Position numbers and translations under genes: made by a program. A stretch of 64,000 nt of DNA from Duganella sp. sic0402 (lineage in GTDB: Bacteria > Pseudomonadota > Gammaproteobacteria > Burkholderiales > Burkholderiaceae_D). The number at the start of each line of letters is the position of its first letter. Positions within the stretch are counted from its first letter, which is position 1. The notes beneath the pieces are model-generated. The model was not told the origin of the DNA and searched no databases. It saw only the letters and a program-made list of their open reading frames with translations. The stretch spans positions 186,001 to 250,000 of the forward strand of contig NZ_JAHUWK010000008.1 in the NCBI RefSeq assembly GCF_019219065.1. The letters are read 5' to 3'. Positions 1 to 8,129 of this stretch are shown here, in pieces.

Positions 1-296
1 GTGTTCTGGATGCCGGCCACCACCAAGACCGCTTTCGGCGCCAAGGTCAGCGCGACCTTGTTTTCCGCGCCGTTGATTTCCAGGCTGGAGCAGGTGCCGG
101 TCAAGGTGATATTGTGCTGCGTGCCATCGATGGTCACGCGCCGGCCTTCGCAGGGAAAGGTGCGCACATAGCCGTTGCCGGCGATGGCGATCTGTTGCTT
201 GTCGACGTTGATTTCACCCACCGCATCGTCGGCCATGGCGCCATGGGCCGACAAGCCCAGGACGCCTGCCAGCGCGATCATTCGTAATGCGAGCAT
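1..296 (-). CDS. DUF3060-type secreted protein (3' end outside window)
   Basis: The frame opens at an ATG at 296 preceded by a good Shine-Dalgarno sequence (AAGGAGA) and runs off the window edge, so the C-terminus is missing. The first 21 residues form a signal peptide (LALRMIALAGVLGLSAHGAMA). The mature part has short beta-strand repeats of the DUF3060 kind: a Cys followed by a VTIDG step, an ITLTGTC step and an LEINGAENKV step, a pattern known from small secreted beta-helix proteins. Function is unknown in the family; a periplasmic or surface role is inferred only from the signal peptide. It is the last visible gene of a minus-strand run that includes the ThuA-like gene 75 bases upstream. 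Confidence 0.7.
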   Translation of the reverse strand, partial: MLALRMIALAGVLGLSAHGAMADDAVGEINVDKQQIAIAGNGYVRTFPCEGRRVTIDGTQHNITLTGTCSSLEINGAENKVALTLAPKAVLVVAGIQN

Positions 297-371
297 GCTG
301 TCTCCTTCATCTTGATTAAGTTCCACGCATTGTAGAAATTAACTGCCGAGTTCGGCGCACGCAAGCCACGC

Positions 372-1133
372 TCAAGGCTTGGCGCCCTTGCCGGTGGCGG
401 TCCAGTAGATGCCGCCCATCAGGTGCGACAGGTATTGCGGGTCCTTGTACATATTGCCGTCGTGTCCCAGCGCGGTGACGAACACGCGGCCTTTTTCGAC
501 GTAGTGATACCAGCTCAGCGGATGGTCCTTGCCCATGCCGTGCGACACCTGCCCCGGCCAGATTTTGGTCGGGTCATAGCTGCTCTCGTCCACGTTCAGC
601 ACCGGGTTGATCTTGACTTGGTAGGGATTGTCGAACACATAGAACTCGTCGCTCCAGATCCAGTGCTCCGGTAGGCCGAAGGTGGCCGGGAACTTCTTGT
701 CGGCCACATCGACCACGCCGGTTTGCAGCATCGGATGGTTGCCGGTGCGGCGGCCGATCAGTTTCTCGTACCATGGCCAGGTGTTGGGCGGAATGATTAG
801 CGAGCGGTGCACCAGCATGGCATTGCCGCCGGCCTTCATGTAGTCCTCGAATTTCTTGCGGCGCGCTTCGTTCAGTTCTTCCGGCGGCGTGTTCAGGAAC
901 ATCACGGCGGCATACTGTTTCAGGTCGCCGTCGAAAACTTCCGGCTTGTTGGTGTAGGTCATTTCGAACGCGTGCAGCTTGCCCAGCCGCTCCAGGCTGT
1001 CACGCGCCACCGGAATGTATTCGTAGTGGTACTTGCTCGGCATGGCCAGCACCAGGATCTTGTACTGAGTGTCGGCATGGGCGCCGGACGCCATCAATAA
1101 ACCGGCCGCGACGGCCAGCATGCTTTTCTTCAT
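372..1133 (-). CDS. ThuA-like domain secreted protein
   Basis: 253 residues from the ATG at 1133, chosen because GGAGGAG lies just upstream and the protein then begins with a clean signal peptide (MKKSMLAVAAGLLMASGAHA). A longer in-frame extension would bury that signal. The mature protein has the flavodoxin/GATase-1-like layout of the ThuA (trehalose utilisation) family: ILVLAMPSKYHYEYIP near the N-terminus, AAVMFLN and GGNAMLVHRS in the middle, and a C-terminal GRVFVTALGHD followed by a tryptophan in an IYWTATG tail. ThuA proteins are linked to sugar metabolism or putative glycoside processing; the substrate here is unknown. No sugar genes lie nearby, so the trehalose link should not be assumed. 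Confidence 0.8.
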   Translation of the reverse strand: MKKSMLAVAAGLLMASGAHADTQYKILVLAMPSKYHYEYIPVARDSLERLGKLHAFEMTYTNKPEVFDGDLKQYAAVMFLNTPPEELNEARRKKFEDYMKAGGNAMLVHRSLIIPPNTWPWYEKLIGRRTGNHPMLQTGVVDVADKKFPATFGLPEHWIWSDEFYVFDNPYQVKINPVLNVDESSYDPTKIWPGQVSHGMGKDHPLSWYHYVEKGRVFVTALGHDGNMYKDPQYLSHLMGGIYWTATGKGAKP

Positions 1134-1205
1134 CGTCTCCTCCACTAAAAAGTTAGCGCTATCATTTTTGTCATAGTCTAACCCAAGGTGATACGATTTG
1201 GCCAA

Positions 1206-1592
1206 ATGAAAATAATTCTCAACTCGATAGGCATTTTGGCGGTGATACTGGGCGTGCTCGGCATCTTTCTGCCGCTATTGCCAACCACGCCTTTCCTGCT
1301 GCTGGCGTCCGCGTGTTTTGCGCGCGCCTCGCCGCGCATGCACAACTGGCTGCAAACCAACAAAGTCTTCGGCAAGTATTTGCGTGATTACGAAAACGGC
1401 CGCGGCATTCCGCTGCGCGGCAAAATCTGGATACTGATCTTCATGTGGGGTTCGATGAGCTATTCGATCTGGCGCACCGACCATCTGTGGGTACGTCTGC
1501 TGATCGTGACAGTCGGCTGCTGCGTCACCATCTACCTCACCCGCTTCGTGCCGACCATGCGTATTCAGAAATCCCCTGCTGCTGACGAATGA
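1206..1592 (+). CDS. YbaN family (DUF454) inner-membrane protein
   Basis: 128 residues from ATG 1206. A GTG at 1188 would add six residues, but the family begins close to the hydrophobic segment, so the ATG is preferred even though no strong ribosome site precedes it. The sequence matches the DUF454/YbaN pattern: ILAVILGVLGIFLPLLPTTP, then a FLLLASACFARASPR stretch, a WLQTNKVFGKYLRDY segment, and two further hydrophobic segments near residues 74-90 and 96-112. It is a small integral membrane protein of unknown biochemical role. Its 3' end overlaps the convergent LysR gene by 56 bases. Confidence 0.85.
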   Translation: MKIILNSIGILAVILGVLGIFLPLLPTTPFLLLASACFARASPRMHNWLQTNKVFGKYLRDYENGRGIPLRGKIWILIFMWGSMSYSIWRTDHLWVRLLIVTVGCCVTIYLTRFVPTMRIQKSPAADE

Positions 1593-2463
1593 TGTTCATC
1601 AGCGTGCGCAGCGCCGGATGCTTGTGGCGGCGGCTGCTGTAGTACATGTGGAAGGGCTCGCCTTTGGCGGCGTGCTCCGATAGCACGATGCGCAAGCTGC
1701 CGTCCGCCAGTTCGGCGGCGATGCGCTGTTCCAGCAGATAAGCCAGCCCCATGCCGGCCTTGGCGGCCATGATGGTGGTGGCAGTGTCCGCGATGGTGAT
1801 CGCGCCGGGCATGCGCAACCTGCGGCCCCGGCTGAATTCCCATTTGTAGCTGGAGTGATCGCCCAGCAGCAGTTGCAAACAGGTGTGGCCAGCCAGGTCA
1901 TCCAGGTGATGGATGGCCGGGTGCGCATCGAGATAGGACGGCGCGGCGGCCACCACCCATCGCTGCGCTTTACTCAGCGGCACGGCGATCATATCCTCCG
2001 GCACGTAATGGCCGTAGCGGATGCCGGCATCATAACCTTCCGCGACGATATCGATAGGCCGGTCCTCGACCACCACCGTCAGCCGTACCCCAGGACAGAG
2101 CCGTGCGAATTCCGGCAGCGCGGGCGCAATCAGCAGGTGCGCAGCGTCGGAAAACACATTGATGCGCAGCTCGCCGTAGCGTCCGCTGCCCGGCGCGTCC
2201 AGCTCGGCCAGTGCATCGCCGATTTTGTCGAAGCCTTCCTCGATCCGCTGCGCCAGCTCGCGGCCGACGCCGGTGGCGGACACGGCGCGGCTGCTGCGGT
2301 TCAGCAGCTTGGCCGACAACCGTTCTTCCAGCCTGCGGATGGCGTGGCTGACCGCAGACGGCGTCAGGCCCAGCTGAATGGCCGCGCCCTTGAAACTGCC
2401 GGTGCGCATGATGGTCAGGAATACCCTCAGATCGGTGAGATCGACGCGGTCAAAAATAGACAT
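1537..2463 (-). CDS. LysR-family transcriptional regulator
   Basis: 308 residues, the usual LysR length. The N-terminal winged helix-turn-helix is clear (DLRVFLTIMRTGSFKGAA, then LTPSAVSHAIRRLEERL, residues about 10-50), followed by a periplasmic-binding-like effector domain (RINVFSDAAHLLIAPALPEF from about residue 100). The gene is divergent from the aldo/keto reductase 92 bases away, the classical arrangement in which a LysR protein controls the neighbouring gene. The effector is unknown. Its 3' end overlaps the convergent ybaN-like gene, so readthrough from either would produce antisense RNA to the other. Confidence 0.9.
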   Translation of the reverse strand: MSIFDRVDLTDLRVFLTIMRTGSFKGAAIQLGLTPSAVSHAIRRLEERLSAKLLNRSSRAVSATGVGRELAQRIEEGFDKIGDALAELDAPGSGRYGELRINVFSDAAHLLIAPALPEFARLCPGVRLTVVVEDRPIDIVAEGYDAGIRYGHYVPEDMIAVPLSKAQRWVVAAAPSYLDAHPAIHHLDDLAGHTCLQLLLGDHSSYKWEFSRGRRLRMPGAITIADTATTIMAAKAGMGLAYLLEQRIAAELADGSLRIVLSEHAAKGEPFHMYYSSRRHKHPALRTLMNIIRQQQGISEYAWSARSG

Positions 2464-2555
2464 GAATAATGTTCAATCTAACGATGAATACAGCTCATCC
2501 TCAAATCCTATCATGCGGTGCTATAAAAGCGTCTTTGACCTTTTCGGACCACACC
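2464..2555. promoter_or_regulatory. Divergent control region between LysR gene and aldo/keto reductase
   Basis: This 92-base gap separates two divergent starts. It holds an imperfect LysR-style dyad (TTCA at 2472-2475 and TGAA at 2485-2488, nine bases apart) and, on the plus strand, TATAAA at 2522-2527, positioned 28 bases before the reductase ATG. There is no good -35 at the expected spacing, which fits activator dependence. The assignment is inference from layout; no footprint can be read from sequence. Confidence 0.35.
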
Positions 2556-3542
2556 ATGAAACAGAGAACTTTCGGCCGCACCGGCAAGACCGTATCGGAA
2601 ATCGGATTTGGCGCATGGGCCATCGGCGGCGCCTGGGGCGACGTGAGCAAGGAAGACGCCAAGGCGGCGCTGCACGCATCGCTGGACGCCGGCACCACCT
2701 TTATCGACACCGCCGATGTCTATGGCGATGGCCGCTCGGAACAGCTGATCTCGGAAGTACTGAAGGAACGTGGCGGCGACCAACCCTACGTGGCTACCAA
2801 GCTGGGCCGCCGTCTGTCACCACACGTGGCGGAAGGCTACAACAAGCAAAACATGACCGCCTTCGTTGAGCGCTCGCTAGTCAATCTGCAGACCGATTGC
2901 CTCGACCTGGTGCAGCTGCACTGCCCGCCGCCTGCGGTCTACTACCAGCAGGAAGTGTTCGGCTACCTGGATGACCTGGTGGCGGCTGGCAAGATCCGCC
3001 ACTACGGCGTCTCTGTCGAAAAGGTAGAGGAGGCGCTGAAGGCGATTGAGTATCCGAATGTGCAGTCGGTCCAGATCATCTACAACATCTTCCGCCAGCG
3101 CCCCGCCTCGCTGTTTTTCGCAGAGGCGAAAAAGCGCCAGGTGGGCGTGATTGCCCGCGTGCCGTTGGCATCCGGCCTGTTGACCGGCAAGATGAACGCG
3201 TCCACCGCCTTCGCGGCCGACGACCACCGCGCCTTCAACCGTCACGGCGAAGCCTTCGACAAGGGGGAAACCTTTGCCGGAGTGCCCTACGATGTGGCAC
3301 TGGAGGTGGTGGAGGAAATCCGCAAGCTGGTGCCTGCCAACGCCACCATGGCCGAATTCGCGCTGCGCTGGATACTGATGGAAGACGCAGTCAGCACTGT
3401 GATTCCCGGCGCACGCAACGCGGCGCAGGCGCAGGCCAATGCGCGCGCCAGCGCAGTGCCGGCACTGCCGGCCGACACCATGGAAGCACTGCGCGAGATC
3501 TACCGCAACCGCATCGCGCAGTACGTGCATCATAGTTGGTAA
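2556..3542 (+). CDS. Aldo/keto reductase
   Basis: 328 residues from ATG 2556. The AKR catalytic tetrad is in place: D51 and Y56 in IDTADVYG, K82 in VATKLG and H122 in VQLHCPP. The C-terminal NADPH-binding stretch is present (VSTVIPGARN). These enzymes reduce aldehydes or ketones with NADPH in the cytosol; the substrate cannot be read from sequence. No clear Shine-Dalgarno sequence precedes the ATG. The in-frame upstream extension to 2469 is rejected because it lacks homology and would run through the divergent regulatory gap. The divergent LysR gene probably regulates it. Confidence 0.92.
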   Translation: MKQRTFGRTGKTVSEIGFGAWAIGGAWGDVSKEDAKAALHASLDAGTTFIDTADVYGDGRSEQLISEVLKERGGDQPYVATKLGRRLSPHVAEGYNKQNMTAFVERSLVNLQTDCLDLVQLHCPPPAVYYQQEVFGYLDDLVAAGKIRHYGVSVEKVEEALKAIEYPNVQSVQIIYNIFRQRPASLFFAEAKKRQVGVIARVPLASGLLTGKMNASTAFAADDHRAFNRHGEAFDKGETFAGVPYDVALEVVEEIRKLVPANATMAEFALRWILMEDAVSTVIPGARNAAQAQANARASAVPALPADTMEALREIYRNRIAQYVHHSW

Positions 3543-3553
3543 TGCGCTGGTAA

Positions 3554-4303
3554 TCAGCTGGCCTGTTTGGTCGGCATCACCACCACCTGCTGCAAGTTGA
3601 CGTGCTTGGGCTGGGTGGCGAGGAAGCCGACCACTTCCGCCACATCCTGCGGCTGTAGCAAGTCCATGCTCTGCGCTGCGCCAGCGAACCAGTCCTTGGC
3701 ACCCTGGAAGGTCCAGTGGCTTTGCAGCTCGGTTTCGGTGATGCCTGGCTCGATCAGCGACACGCGGATATTCTTCGGCCCCAGCTCCGCGCGCAGGTGG
3801 CGGCTCAGGTGGCTGACGTACGCCTTGGTGCCACTGTAGACGGCGAAGTAGGGATAGATATTCTGCGCGGCGATCGATGAGGTGTTCACCAGGTCCGCTA
3901 CAGCGCCCTGCTCGGCGCTCTTGACCAGCTGCGGCACAAAGGCCGAGATCACGCGCATCACGCCAGTAACGTTAAGGTCGATCTGCTGTTCCCAGGCGTC
4001 CATCTCACGGGCTTCCACTGCGCCCGGCAGCATGACGCCGGCATTGTTGAACACCAGATTGGCCGGGCCGTAAGCCTGCTCAACGGCGGCCGCAGCAGCA
4101 TCCACGGAAGCCTGGTCGGTGACATCCACCGCCAGCGCCAGCGCCTCGCCGCCAGCAGCGCGGATCTCATTCACCGCCTGCTCCAGCACCTCCTTGCGAC
4201 GCGCCAGCAGCGCAACTTTAGCCCCACGGGCAGCCAGCAGCTTGGCAGTGGAAAGGCCGATGCCGCTTGATGCACCGGTAATGACAGCGACACGATTTTT
4301 CAT
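3554..4303 (-). CDS. SDR family NAD(P)-dependent oxidoreductase
   Basis: 249 residues, a classical short-chain dehydrogenase. The Rossmann glycine motif TGASSGIG sits at residues 9-16, NNAG at 86-89, the catalytic serine at about 142-143 (NTSSIAA) and YSGTK with Y156 and K160. The PG motif follows (LIEPGITETEL). R35/R36 after the second strand suggest NADPH preference; that is inference. A strong AACAGGAGAAC ribosome site precedes the ATG. It lies 89 bases downstream of a LysR gene on the same strand and faces the aldo/keto reductase, so the region looks like a small redox island. Confidence 0.92.
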   Translation of the reverse strand: MKNRVAVITGASSGIGLSTAKLLAARGAKVALLARRKEVLEQAVNEIRAAGGEALALAVDVTDQASVDAAAAAVEQAYGPANLVFNNAGVMLPGAVEAREMDAWEQQIDLNVTGVMRVISAFVPQLVKSAEQGAVADLVNTSSIAAQNIYPYFAVYSGTKAYVSHLSRHLRAELGPKNIRVSLIEPGITETELQSHWTFQGAKDWFAGAAQSMDLLQPQDVAEVVGFLATQPKHVNLQQVVVMPTKQAS

Positions 4304-4392
4304 GATGAGTTCTCCTGTTGGGTTGAAAGACAGGTGAACTATAGGCTCATCACCACAACTGAAGTAGTCGCAATAAACCGTTTTAATAGCAA

Positions 4393-5307
4393 CTAAAAGT
4401 TGATATAAAACTGCTCGCTGTTGTGCAGCCGTTCGACCGCGAAGTCGATGAAACGGCGCACGCGGCCCGGCATGTCAGCCCGTTGCGGGAAGTACAGGTA
4501 GAAGCCCATGCGTTCGCTGAGATATTGCGTCAACAGCGGTTTCAGCTTGCCGGCGCGGATCGCGGCAGTGGCATTGATGCTGTCGATCTGGCCGATGCCC
4601 ATGCCGGCCAGCACCGCATGCATCTCGGTGTCCGGATCATTGCTAAGCAAGATGGGTTGTACGTGATGGAAGACCGTGTCACCATTCACCTCGAACTCCC
4701 AGGCCATCGCCTTGCCACTGCCAGGCTGGCGATAAGCGGTGCAGCGATGGGTGGCCAGATCCTGCAAGGTTTGCGGTGTGCCATGGCGCTTCAGGTAGGC
4801 CGGCGTGGCGCAGACAATTTGCTGCACCGGGAACAAACGGCGGCTGACGATCTGCGCATCCGGCGGATTACCGCCACGGAAGCCGACGTCGATGCGGTCA
4901 TGCACCAGGTCGGCAAAGCCGTCTTCCTGAATCAGGTCAATCTGGATGCTGGGATAACGCAGCTGGAATTCGGCCAGCAGCGGCATCAGCACGCGGCGGC
5001 TGATAGAGCCGGATACAGCTACGCGGATCAGGCCTTCATCTTCGCGCGCAGCGTTGCGGGCGCGGGCCAGAGCGCCGACAACGCCGTCCAGGCTCGGCTT
5101 GATGGACTCCAGCAGGCGCTGGCCTTCCTCGGTCAGCGAGCTGTTGCGTGTGGTGCGGTGGAACAGCCGCACGCCCAGATGCTGCTCAAACTGACGGATG
5201 GTTTTGCTGACTGCCTGCGGCGTGGTGCCTTGCGCTTCCGCGACCTTGTTGAAGCTGCCCAGTTCGGCAGCGCGGATAAAGGTCGAGATAGCGCGCAGTT
5301 CATCCAT
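4393..5307 (-). CDS. LysR-family transcriptional regulator
   Basis: 304 residues from ATG 5307, where the protein begins MDELRAISTFIRAAELGSFN, the normal LysR N-terminus; an in-frame extension upstream has no LysR homology and overlaps yaiI. HTH at about residues 18-40 (TTPQAVSKTIRQFEQHLG), effector domain to the C-terminus. This is the subgroup that often controls adjacent oxidoreductases, and the SDR gene follows 89 bases downstream. The start codon overlaps the end of yaiI in an ATGGATGA arrangement, so translation is probably coupled to the ruvB-yaiI transcript, an odd link for a regulator. Confidence 0.9.
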   Translation of the reverse strand: MDELRAISTFIRAAELGSFNKVAEAQGTTPQAVSKTIRQFEQHLGVRLFHRTTRNSSLTEEGQRLLESIKPSLDGVVGALARARNAAREDEGLIRVAVSGSISRRVLMPLLAEFQLRYPSIQIDLIQEDGFADLVHDRIDVGFRGGNPPDAQIVSRRLFPVQQIVCATPAYLKRHGTPQTLQDLATHRCTAYRQPGSGKAMAWEFEVNGDTVFHHVQPILLSNDPDTEMHAVLAGMGIGQIDSINATAAIRAGKLKPLLTQYLSERMGFYLYFPQRADMPGRVRRFIDFAVERLHNSEQFYINF

Positions 5308-5752
5308 GTTTGCGCTTGGCCAGATGACGGTCGAGGCTATTGGCGAAGTTCTGCCGGTCGGATTGGCTGAACGCTGCCGGACCGCCTGTGTCAACGCCGC
5401 TGCCGCGCAATTCGTCCATGAAGGCGCGCATGGTCAGCATTTGCGCGATGTTGTCGTTGGTGTAGAACTCACCGCGCGGATTGAGCGCATGGCCGCCCTT
5501 CTTCAACACATCCGATGCCAGCGGAATGTCACTGGTAATCACCAGATCGCCCGGCTCCAGCAGCCGGACGATTTCCTGGTCGGCGACATCCGCGCCCGAC
5601 GGCACTTGCACCGAGCGGATGAAGCGCGATGGCGGCACGCGCAGCAGTTGATTGGCCACCAAAGTGACCTGCATCTGCACGCGGTCGGCCACGCGGTAGA
5701 GTATCTCCTTGATGACGGCGGGACAGGCGTCCGCATCCACCCAGATCTGCAT
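5300..5752 (-). CDS. yaiI: YaiI/YqxD family protein (UPF0178)
   Basis: 150 residues from ATG 5752. Begins MQIWVDADACPAVIKEIL, the family signature, with a conserved acidic cluster, GDLVITSDIPLA at about residues 73-84 and ALNPRGEFYT. The family has a PIN-like/NYN-like fold and conserved acidic residues that suggest metal-dependent nuclease activity, but no function is established. The start overlaps the ruvB stop (TAATG), and the stop overlaps the LysR start. In-frame MGRSV residues upstream of the chosen start would overlap ruvB further and are not part of the family. Confidence 0.9.
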   Translation of the reverse strand: MQIWVDADACPAVIKEILYRVADRVQMQVTLVANQLLRVPPSRFIRSVQVPSGADVADQEIVRLLEPGDLVITSDIPLASDVLKKGGHALNPRGEFYTNDNIAQMLTMRAFMDELRGSGVDTGGPAAFSQSDRQNFANSLDRHLAKRKHG

Positions 5753-6810
5753 TACAGATCGCCCCACAGTTCGCCATTCGGATTGGTACGCGGCGGAGTG
5801 ACGCCGAAGTGCCGGTAAGACGCCGGCGTGGCAACGCGCCCGCGCGGCGTGCGTTGCAAAAAGCCTTGCTGGATCAGGTAGGGTTCCAGCACGTCTTCGA
5901 TGGTATCGGCGGCTTCGCCGATGGCGGCTGCCAGGTTGCCGATGCCGACCGGGCCGCCGCCAAATTTGTACAGCACCGCTTCCAGCAGCTTGCGGTCCAT
6001 GACGTCAAAGCCGACAGTGTCGACATCCAGCATGATCAGTGCTGCGTCGGCGACCGCCTTGGTGATTTCGCCGTTGCTTTTGACTTCGGCGTAGTCGCGC
6101 ACGCGGCGCAGCAGGCGGTTGGCAATACGCGGTGTGCCGCGTGCGCGGCGGGCGATTTCACGCGCGCCGTCTTCGTCGATATGGGCTTTCAACAGTGCGG
6201 CGCTGCGGCTGACGATCTTGGTCAGTTCTTCGGTGGTGTAGAACTCCAGGCGGGCGACGATGCCGAAGCGGTCGCGCAGCGGATTGGTCAGCATGCCGGC
6301 GCGGGTGGTGGCGCCGACCAGCGTGAACGGTTGCAGGTCGAGCTTGACCGAACGGGCAGCCGGGCCTTCACCGATCATGATGTCGATCTGGTAGTCCTCC
6401 AGCGCCGGGTACAGAATTTCTTCGACCACTGGCGACAGGCGGTGGATTTCGTCAATGAACAGGACGTCGTTGGCTTCCAGATTGGTCAGGATGGCAGCCA
6501 GGTCACCCGGCCGTTCCAGCACCGGGCCGGAGGTCTGGCGCAGGTTGACGCCCATCTCGCGGGCGATGATGTTGGCCAGCGTGGTTTTACCGAGGCCCGG
6601 CGGGCCGAACAGCAGCGTATGATCCAGCGCCTCCTGGCGCTTGCGGGCGGCCGAGATGAAAATCTCCAGCTGATCGCGGATCTTGGCCTGCCCGACATAT
6701 TCATCGAGATGCTTGGGCCGCAACGCGCGTTCGATCGCCTCTTCATGGGGAGAGGACGGCGCCGCGTCAATAATGCGCTGCTCGGTAAAATTGTCGGTCT
6801 GTATGCTCAT
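5752..6810 (-). CDS. ruvB: Holliday junction branch migration ATPase RuvB
   Basis: 352 residues. AAA+ motor of the RuvABC resolvasome: it pumps DNA through the RuvA-held Holliday junction. Walker A GPPGLGKT at residues 69-76, Walker B with DEIHRL at 120-125, sensor 1 (TLVGATTRAG) and the C-terminal winged helix (RTPRGRVATPASYRHFG) are all present. Length is normal. It lies downstream of ruvA in the order ruvC-ruvA-ruvB on the minus strand, with a gap of 102 bases that could hold a separate signal. I found no LexA-like palindrome in front of it. The stop codon overlaps the yaiI start. Confidence 0.98.
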   Translation of the reverse strand: MSIQTDNFTEQRIIDAAPSSPHEEAIERALRPKHLDEYVGQAKIRDQLEIFISAARKRQEALDHTLLFGPPGLGKTTLANIIAREMGVNLRQTSGPVLERPGDLAAILTNLEANDVLFIDEIHRLSPVVEEILYPALEDYQIDIMIGEGPAARSVKLDLQPFTLVGATTRAGMLTNPLRDRFGIVARLEFYTTEELTKIVSRSAALLKAHIDEDGAREIARRARGTPRIANRLLRRVRDYAEVKSNGEITKAVADAALIMLDVDTVGFDVMDRKLLEAVLYKFGGGPVGIGNLAAAIGEAADTIEDVLEPYLIQQGFLQRTPRGRVATPASYRHFGVTPPRTNPNGELWGDL

Positions 6811-6912
6811 ACAGCTATTTTACCCTGCCTCGGCGCCTGGCTTAGTCAAGTTTCATCGCGGCCAGGCTGTCGAGTACGGAGGCGGAGGCACCGGTGATCC
6901 GTTTGCGGTCGA

Positions 6913-7491
6913 TCAGCCTTTGGAGAGGGCTTTGAGAGCTTGCTTGATGCCGTCGGAGACGCTGGCGCCGGCAGGGACGGTTTTCAGTGCCAGCAAGGCT
7001 TCCTTGTCGGAGTAGCCCAAAGCGACCAGCGCGTTGAGGATGTCGGATTGTGCGTCCGGCGCAGCGTGCGCGCCGCCGGCGCCGATATCCGCGCCCAGCT
7101 TGCCTTTCAGTTCCAGCAGCAGACGTTCGGCCGTTTTCTTGCCGATGCCTGGTACTTTTACCAGACGGCCAGCCTCCTGCAAGGTCACCGCTTGCGCCAG
7201 GTCGGCGATCGACATGCCGGACAGGATAGACAGCGCGGTGCGCGCACCCACGCCAGTAATCTTGATCAGCTGGCGAAACACCGCACGCTCCTCGGCATTG
7301 CCGAAGCCGAACAGCAAATGCGCATCCTCGCGGATCGCCTGGTGCGTGAACAGCACCACTTTCTCGCCCACGCCAGGCAGGTTGTAGAAGGTGCTCATCG
7401 ACACATCGACTTCATAGCCGACGCCACCTACATCCACCAGCAATTGCGGCGGATTTTTTTCAAGCAGAATCCCGGAGAGACGTCCGATCAT
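6913..7491 (-). CDS. ruvA: Holliday junction branch migration protein RuvA
   Basis: 192 residues, typical length. The N-terminal OB-fold begins MIGRLSGILLEKNPPQLLVD; the middle helix-hairpin-helix pair is visible as ITGVGARTALSILS and VPGIGKKTAERLLLELK (residues about 70-90 and 108-124). A short variable linker leads to domain III (ALVALGYSDKEALLALK), which contacts RuvB. RuvA tetramers hold the Holliday junction in square-planar form and load RuvB rings. ruvC lies 17 bases upstream, so the two are co-transcribed. Confidence 0.97.
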   Translation of the reverse strand: MIGRLSGILLEKNPPQLLVDVGGVGYEVDVSMSTFYNLPGVGEKVVLFTHQAIREDAHLLFGFGNAEERAVFRQLIKITGVGARTALSILSGMSIADLAQAVTLQEAGRLVKVPGIGKKTAERLLLELKGKLGADIGAGGAHAAPDAQSDILNALVALGYSDKEALLALKTVPAGASVSDGIKQALKALSKG

Positions 7492-7508
7492 TGTTTACCT
7501 TTAAGAAG

Positions 7509-8060
7509 TTAGCCGACCAGGCGGCCACGGCGCATGCGCAGACCAGCCAACGGGCCGTTGGCGGTGGCATTGGTGCCGCCGGCAATCAGCGTCAGCGTTT
7601 CGCTGCTGTGGGCATGGCAGATGGCGATACCCAGCGCATCGGCCGCATCGGTGCCTGGCAAGCCTGGCAATTGCAACAGGCGCGCGACCATGTCCTGCAT
7701 CTGCGCCTTGACCGCGCGGCCAGTGCCGACCACCGCCTGTTTGATTTGTGTTGGGGAATACTCGGCCACGCTCAGTTCCGCCGACACCAGCGCGCAAATT
7801 GCCGCGCCACGGGCCTGGCCCAGCAGCAAAGTCGATTGCGGATTGACGTTGACGAAGACCTGCTCAATGGCGGCGCAATCCGGGCCATAGGTGCGCGCGA
7901 CTTCGCCCACACCGTCCAGTATCACCTTGAGCCGCGTCGGCAGATCGCCCTCGCCGCTCTTGATGGTGCCGGAGGCGATGTAGCGCAACTTGCTGCCCTG
8001 CTTTTGAATGACGCCAAAGCCAGTGGTGCGCAAGCCGGGGTCGATGCCGAGAATTATCAT
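7509..8060 (-). CDS. ruvC: Holliday junction endonuclease RuvC
   Basis: 183 residues. Cuts Holliday junctions symmetrically. The four catalytic acidic residues are visible: D7 (MIILGIDPG), E66 (AAIEQVFVN), D138 and D141 (GTDAADALG). The QSTLLLGQARG stretch is the usual RuvC signature. It lies downstream of purH, separated by a terminator, and is followed 17 bases later by ruvA. A palindrome like the SOS box (CTGT-N8-ACAG) is not present before the start; the nearest resemblance lacks the required half-site. Confidence 0.98.
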   Translation of the reverse strand: MIILGIDPGLRTTGFGVIQKQGSKLRYIASGTIKSGEGDLPTRLKVILDGVGEVARTYGPDCAAIEQVFVNVNPQSTLLLGQARGAAICALVSAELSVAEYSPTQIKQAVVGTGRAVKAQMQDMVARLLQLPGLPGTDAADALGIAICHAHSSETLTLIAGGTNATANGPLAGLRMRRGRLVG

Positions 8061-8082
8061 TTACAGATTGTATGCAGTAAAG

Positions 8083-8110
8083 AAAAAGCCCGCAAGCAAT
8101 GCGGGCTTTT
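8083..8110 (-). terminator. Intrinsic terminator downstream of purH
   Basis: Inverted repeat AAAAGCCCGCA / TGCGGGCTTTT around a 5-base loop. Read on the minus strand it is a GC stem followed by a T run, placed 20 bases after the purH stop and before ruvC. It should separate purH from ruvCAB. The symmetrical A and T flanks mean it could also work on the plus strand, where no gene ends nearby. Confidence 0.85.
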
Positions 8111-8129
8111 GGACCGGGCCGTGTTCCGA

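Noticed and set aside
8061..8082. SOS (LexA) box before ruvC
   Set aside because: The only resemblance, ACTGCATACAATCTGT, lacks the CTGT-N8-ACAG symmetry, so damage control is not supported by the sequence.
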